Source: Taxillus chinensis
Taxonomy: Eukaryota > Streptophyta > Magnoliopsida > Santalales > Loranthaceae
Assembly: GCA_023512835.1 (NCBI GenBank)
Contig: CM042092.1
Location: 13,862,498 to 13,926,497, forward strand
DNA length: 64,000 bases
Direction: 5' to 3'
The notes under the pieces: model-generated
Database searches by the model: none
What the model was told of the DNA's origin: nothing
The model's input: the letters and a program-made list of their open reading frames with translations, nothing else
Made by a program: the position numbers and the translations under genes
Shown: positions 59,601 through 64,000 of the stretch, one piece after another
How the letters are laid out: each line of letters begins with the position of its first letter
Position numbering within the stretch: the first letter of the stretch is position 1

Positions 59601-62199
59601 CAGCAGTCCATATATACTCAATGGGGCTCACTAATACGAATGGCAGTTCACAAATGAAACTGCTTGCCTCGCAGTTCACACTAGGCGCATGTGAATTTGA
59701 ATTGGCTTACATGTGGTGGGGAAGCGGGAGAGCTAGCTGTTGCAGTAATTGATACTGTAGCCTATGCTTTGTTTATAAATGTATAATAACCATGCATCTT
59801 TGGTTTTAGTACAATGGTCACATAAGGAGAATCGTTATAGTTCACTAGGTTTTATGGCTTTCAGATAAAAATATAAAAAATTTAATTATTTGAAAGTATT
59901 TGATTGGATGGTATTATAAATTTATTTAGATTTATAATTTTTAAAAATAATTATATTTAAAAAAAACATGAACTAACCAAACAAGGCATTTACTTATATT
60001 TTTTGATTATTTTTTAACCCCCACCCATATGAGGTCGAACGGTCCACCTCAGGTAGCAACTGCAAAGCTTTTTAGAACCTTCCATACTTAAATTTCAAAT
60101 TTTTGTTAAATTTTATATTTGAAAGATATGAACACACCTAATATGATTGATTGTTAGTTTAAAATAGTCAGGCAGGCGGCAGGGTAAAAACAAACGCGCG
60201 GATGATTGGATACCCACGCCTTTATTTGCGTGCACTCACCGTCGTAGACTCTTTGGACAACATGCCTGTACATACATTTGCCCAATCCCCACGCAATTAT
60301 ATGGCCGGTGATAATTCCGGCTCCTAACTTCGCTTTGGCATTTCTTTAAATTTTATTTGTTATGAATTCACATTACACTCCCAAAAAAACTATATATAAT
60401 CTTATGCAATATCAATAATTATTATCTTTGATATTTTTAATTTAAACTGTTTGATTTATTTTTATCAGATTTCTATTTTATTTAACTGTAATTTTGCATT
60501 TATTACAATATTTTTTATATAACTAAGTTATAATTAAATAAAAAAATTATTATGAACCGATAAAAACAGATCAACGATTCAGACTGGAAGTATTATACTA
60601 TGCAATACTTTTCGGTGTATGTGATAGTTGTTATGGTACTTAAAAAAAGTTAATTAGTACTTTTATTCATTTTTAAGTGTATTTATGATATAAAAATGAA
60701 AAATACAATAATAATAAAGTTGCCATAAAACTATCACCCCACAATTACATGACTGCAAATGGCCCAAAGCTACATTAATCCCCACGCCCCTAGAAAAAAT
60801 AAAACAAAGCAAACACTACCGACATTAGCTTTAACAAATAAAACTAACAAATCTATGACCATTTGTACAACCATAAACCAAGCATGTCAACCATGAACTG
60901 AGGCCCCCGAATAATGAAACTCATCCAGCCAGGTCATCGAACAGCCATAACAGGAGAAACAGGAAGGGGCGCAAACAAAGCAGAGAGGACACGACACACA
61001 AAACAAAATCCTAATTAGAACCAAACAGATTAAACAATAATGACACAGATTAAACAAAAGAAAACATATACGACAAATACGGAAAGCAATTCTTTTATTA
61101 AGAAAAATATGAAGATTATATCACCCAAACTATGGACAAACCCCCTAGGTTCAAAGTAAAACCAACAAAGCACTCCTAGGTTCCCAACTAAATGATTCAA
61201 AAAGCTGAAATAAATATTAAAATCTAGAGAAGAACACTATGTACAAAGAAGTCCAGCAGAAGCATAATCTAATCCGGAGTGCCGTTTTAAAGGTCGAGTG
61301 TCATTTGCCCGCCGTTAGTGGTCTAAATGCTATTCTGACCATAACTTTCTCGTTTGACCTCGGAATTGAGCGCGGTTGAAGTTGTTAAGTAATAGATGAA
61401 AAGGGACGGAGCCAAAATTTTAGATAAAGAGAGCCTATATATATTTGTGAAATTTTAAAATAATATCTATATAATATTAACAAAAAAATTCTTAATGTTG
61501 TCATGTGTGTACACATACAATTGATTTGTTGTTTTAAAAACAAATCAATAATTAGAATATTGGTATGCATGCATATCAACTTGCACATAGCACATCTATT
61601 GATAAAATTCAAAACATTAATAATTATAAAGATAAAAAATATTCGATCATAAAAAAATATAAAATAATTATTCTTAATTTATTAGAGTAAATCTTTTAAA
61701 GAAAATAAAAGCTAATACATTTTGACATTATTAAAATAAACTATAATCGAATATATATGTATTAAATAATTAAAAAACTAGTCTCAGTTGACTACCTAAA
61801 AAAAAGAAAATAATCCGATAAAAGGGAGAGCCATGGCTACGCATAGAGGTTAACACTACATAGAGGTTAGGCAAGTAATCAACAACTTGCAGAATTAATA
61901 TTAATTTTTTTTAAAATAAAATCATAAAGAGAATACTTTTTTACAGATTACCTCACAACTTACATAACTTATGTAAATAATATTTGTTATTTAATTATTT
62001 GTATGTTTCATAAACACTAACTAAAACTAAAATATTAAAAAAACTATCAAGGAGAGAACAATTGTAAATCACCTATACACTAACGGTTGGGCTAGCCTAA
62101 TTTACTTCAGTTTCTCTTTAAATAAGCATGATAACAAATTACAAATTATTTTAAAGATTTTACTCATTTAAAAACATATATGAATTACACAACTTAATG

Positions 62200-62201
<2 letters not shown>

Positions 62202-62234
<33 letters not shown>
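62202..62234. repeat. (AT)n microsatellite
   Basis: About 16 AT units. Confidence 0.95.
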
Positions 62235-62241
<7 letters not shown>

Positions 62242-63477
62242 TTCGTTTAATTAGTGCATGTGATGTTTATAAATAATTAGATGATAATTTAAATTAGAAT
62301 AATTTAAAATGTAGATGAAAAGTTCTAAAAAATAACTCGTAATGTGTTATTCTGTCTATTTCAAGAGAAATTTGAAGGTTAGCCCTAAAATTTGGTGGGT
62401 ACAGGTGGCTTCCAATTATTCTCCTTTTGATTCTCCTAGATTGTTTTCTAAATATTTTAGTTTTTGTTATAGCATATGAAATATAACTAAATGTCTATCC
62501 ATCCGTCCGATTGATTGACTTTAATTTCATGTTAGTTCCCTTGCTCTATTTTTATCTCCAACGGATTTGTTATTACTGTATGTTTCGTTATTTATATGGT
62601 AAATACACTTATAATCAATAAATAAAAGCACAATGGCCGTCTCAGTCTAGTGGTTAAGGAGTTATTTGGTATTTGATTTAATTTTTGTATTTTATTTTTT
62701 AAATTTTATTAAAGTTCATATTAAATTATAAATTTAAAGTAGTTTTTGTTTGGCAGAAAATAGAATATATTTTAAAATATGTGTATTTTTTAAAATTAAA
62801 ATTTTAAAAATTAAAATAATAATATTTGATGAGTTCAAATAATAAAATAAAATAAAAGTAGAAATAATGTTTAAAAATAATATTTGATGGATACATGTGA
62901 CTCACCTGTTTTTAAAAATTAAATATTAAATTTAAATAATTTCAAATTCATTTAAATTCATAATTTTTAAACATAATTAGAGTAACTCTTTTAACCCTAC
63001 AAATTTTCTTCATTTAGATATTTTTTTACACGTAGATAATTATTTTTTTTATTTGTACTCCAACAATATTCTTATTATTAAAATAATATTTTCTATTTTC
63101 TATTTTATCCTCCAGCTTTTTTTTTGTTTTTTTGACAAAAACGTGAACGGCTACGCCGCTGCACAGAGAGACGCTAATCTTGGTTTTTTCTTTATCTCAG
63201 GCGGTGAAGGACTTTATCATCCGATCTATTTGCCTATAGGAAACAAAGAGACGTTAATCTATCTTTATTCTCTTAATCTCTCATTCTCTCCTAATCTCTT
63301 CTCTCTTTCACCCGATTTCTCTTCACAATCGGACTATGCTGCCACACAATTGCCTCTGCTGTTCGCACTTCAATGCCGCACTCAATAGCCGTCATCCGCA
63401 TATCCCATTCGTAGGTAAGGTGGAACATTGGGAACAAACTCCTCATTGAATGAACATCGTGAGTGAGAATACAACCT

Positions 63478-63601
63478 GCTCTGATACCATATCATAATCC
63501 AAGGGTCAATGTCCTAAAATCAATTGGCTGTAGGAAAAGCTACCCTTAGATCTATATCAAGCATAATTGGTTGGAAACTTTTTCAATGTGAGACTCTAAC
63601 A
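63478..63601 (-). mobile_element. TRIM-like LTR with tRNA-Met primer site
   Basis: On the minus strand, an LTR of about 112 bp begins TGTTAGAGTCTCACATTG (63601 downward). It is followed at 63489-63478 by TGGTATCAGAGC, the primer-binding site complementary to the 3' end of initiator tRNA-Met. A short LTR, this start and this primer site together match terminal-repeat retrotransposons in miniature. The LTR ends TA rather than CA. No second LTR was found at lower coordinates, so the element is truncated or decayed. Confidence 0.65.
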
Positions 63602-64000
63602 GATTTGTCTTTTCTCTTGAAATTTTAAACCACATGGAACTACGATGGCAAGAGGGCTTTGGCTTCATAAGCGACCCAATAATCCAAAGTAGAGAATAAA
63701 AAAAGTAAAAAATAATATGATATTATGTGGACAGTGAATTGTAAATTTTTATTTTTAAAGGGTTAAGAGTTTGAAGAATAGCGTGTTAAAAGCTTTTTTT
63801 TTTCATTTGATTTCCTATAGAGTTTTTTTAAGCGACTCTTACAACCATGTATACAAGACATAATTTGAAGTTTTTTAATTTTTTTCATAGAAAAAAAAAC
63901 CGCCACCGTTTTCACTGTTTCCACCACCCGTCAACATCGAGCTTTTGCTTCACTCGAAATCAACGTGAACATTTGCATTCGTTTCGTCTTTTAATAATAA
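63602..64000. other. Right edge, no gene seen
   Basis: AT-rich with a GC-richer patch at 63900-63990 that could be the beginning of a leader or exon running off the window. Nothing there can be called. Confidence 0.35.

Larger units (their letters stand above)
54716..63477. other. Long repeat-rich intergenic stretch, no gene seen
   Basis: The first 200 bp are the ARM gene leader and promoter. Beyond that I see degenerate repeats (56210-56610), a segment near 59885-59990 resembling one at 3270-3415, and decayed DNA-transposon-like phrases with ACGGAT/GGATC at 58770-59200. A long (AT)n run lies at 62202-62234, and a GGACGGAGCC phrase near 61405 resembles hAT-like termini. Open frames at 57682-57870, 58045-58266, 59419-59679 and 63053-63388 have no family resemblance and are not called. 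Confidence 0.5.

Noticed and set aside
59419..59679. 86-codon minus-strand frame rich in Trp and Ile
   Set aside because: Fair codon use but no recognisable motif, no splice partners, and open in the other direction too.
62636..62660. A tRNA A-box-like phrase (TCTCAGTCTAGTGGTTAAGG) suggesting a SINE
   Set aside because: No B box follows at the required distance and no A-rich tail or target duplication was found.
1..64000. tRNA, rRNA, CRISPR or prokaryotic features
   Set aside because: No cloverleaf-compatible GTTCGAATC context, no rRNA core sequences and no spaced identical repeats were seen. The DNA is plainly plant nuclear.

Overview
The window reads as nuclear DNA of a flowering plant. 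It is AT-rich, intergenic DNA is full of decayed transposons and long AT/GA microsatellites, genes are split by GT-AG introns, and every recognisable gene belongs to a plant family (RPM1-interacting protein 13, PADRE/DUF4228, chloroplast GNAT, NIP aquaporin, ARM-repeat protein). I cannot name the species. There is no operon logic: these are independent genes spaced by 5-20 kb of repeat-derived DNA.

Layout. 1-4951: AT-rich, no gene seen. 4952-9975 (minus): RPM1-interacting-protein-13-like gene in four coding exons, with a 3.4 kb first intron holding a PIF/Harbinger-type element that carries a GC-rich block. 10066-20613: decayed retroelement territory, with a Copia RNase H remnant, an array of degenerate AAACGACGTCGTTTTG-like motifs, a purine-rich low-complexity tract, a degenerate minisatellite, an LTR-like start, and a 1.45 kb segment present twice in direct orientation. 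20614-21276 (minus): intronless PADRE (DUF4228) gene. 25582-26322 (minus): broken glycosyl hydrolase family 9 endoglucanase. 31011-31454 (minus): small membrane protein. About 33776-34273 (plus): a Tudor-like gene fragment. 35533-39894 (minus): phosphoribosylformylglycinamidine synthase, essentially intronless after a 14-codon first exon. 41817-43693 (plus): plastid-type GNAT acetyltransferase in four exons. 44745-45110 (minus): unrecognised GC3-biased coding remnant. 48535-50725 (minus): subgroup-I NIP aquaporin in five exons. 51822-54715 (minus): ARM-repeat protein in two exons. 54716-64000: no intact gene; degenerate repeats and, near the right edge, a TRIM-like LTR with its tRNA-Met primer site.

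Five intact genes are housekeeping or signalling genes with no visible functional link to each other. I found no convincing new biological system. The most interesting items are the GC-rich cargo inside the Harbinger-like element, the nearly identical 1.45 kb duplication, two genes with paired in-frame acceptors 39 nt apart (one brings in a stop codon), and several clean inverted repeats that could give small-RNA hairpins. Exon boundaries were built by hand from splice consensus, reading frame and family conservation; no search or transcript data was used.
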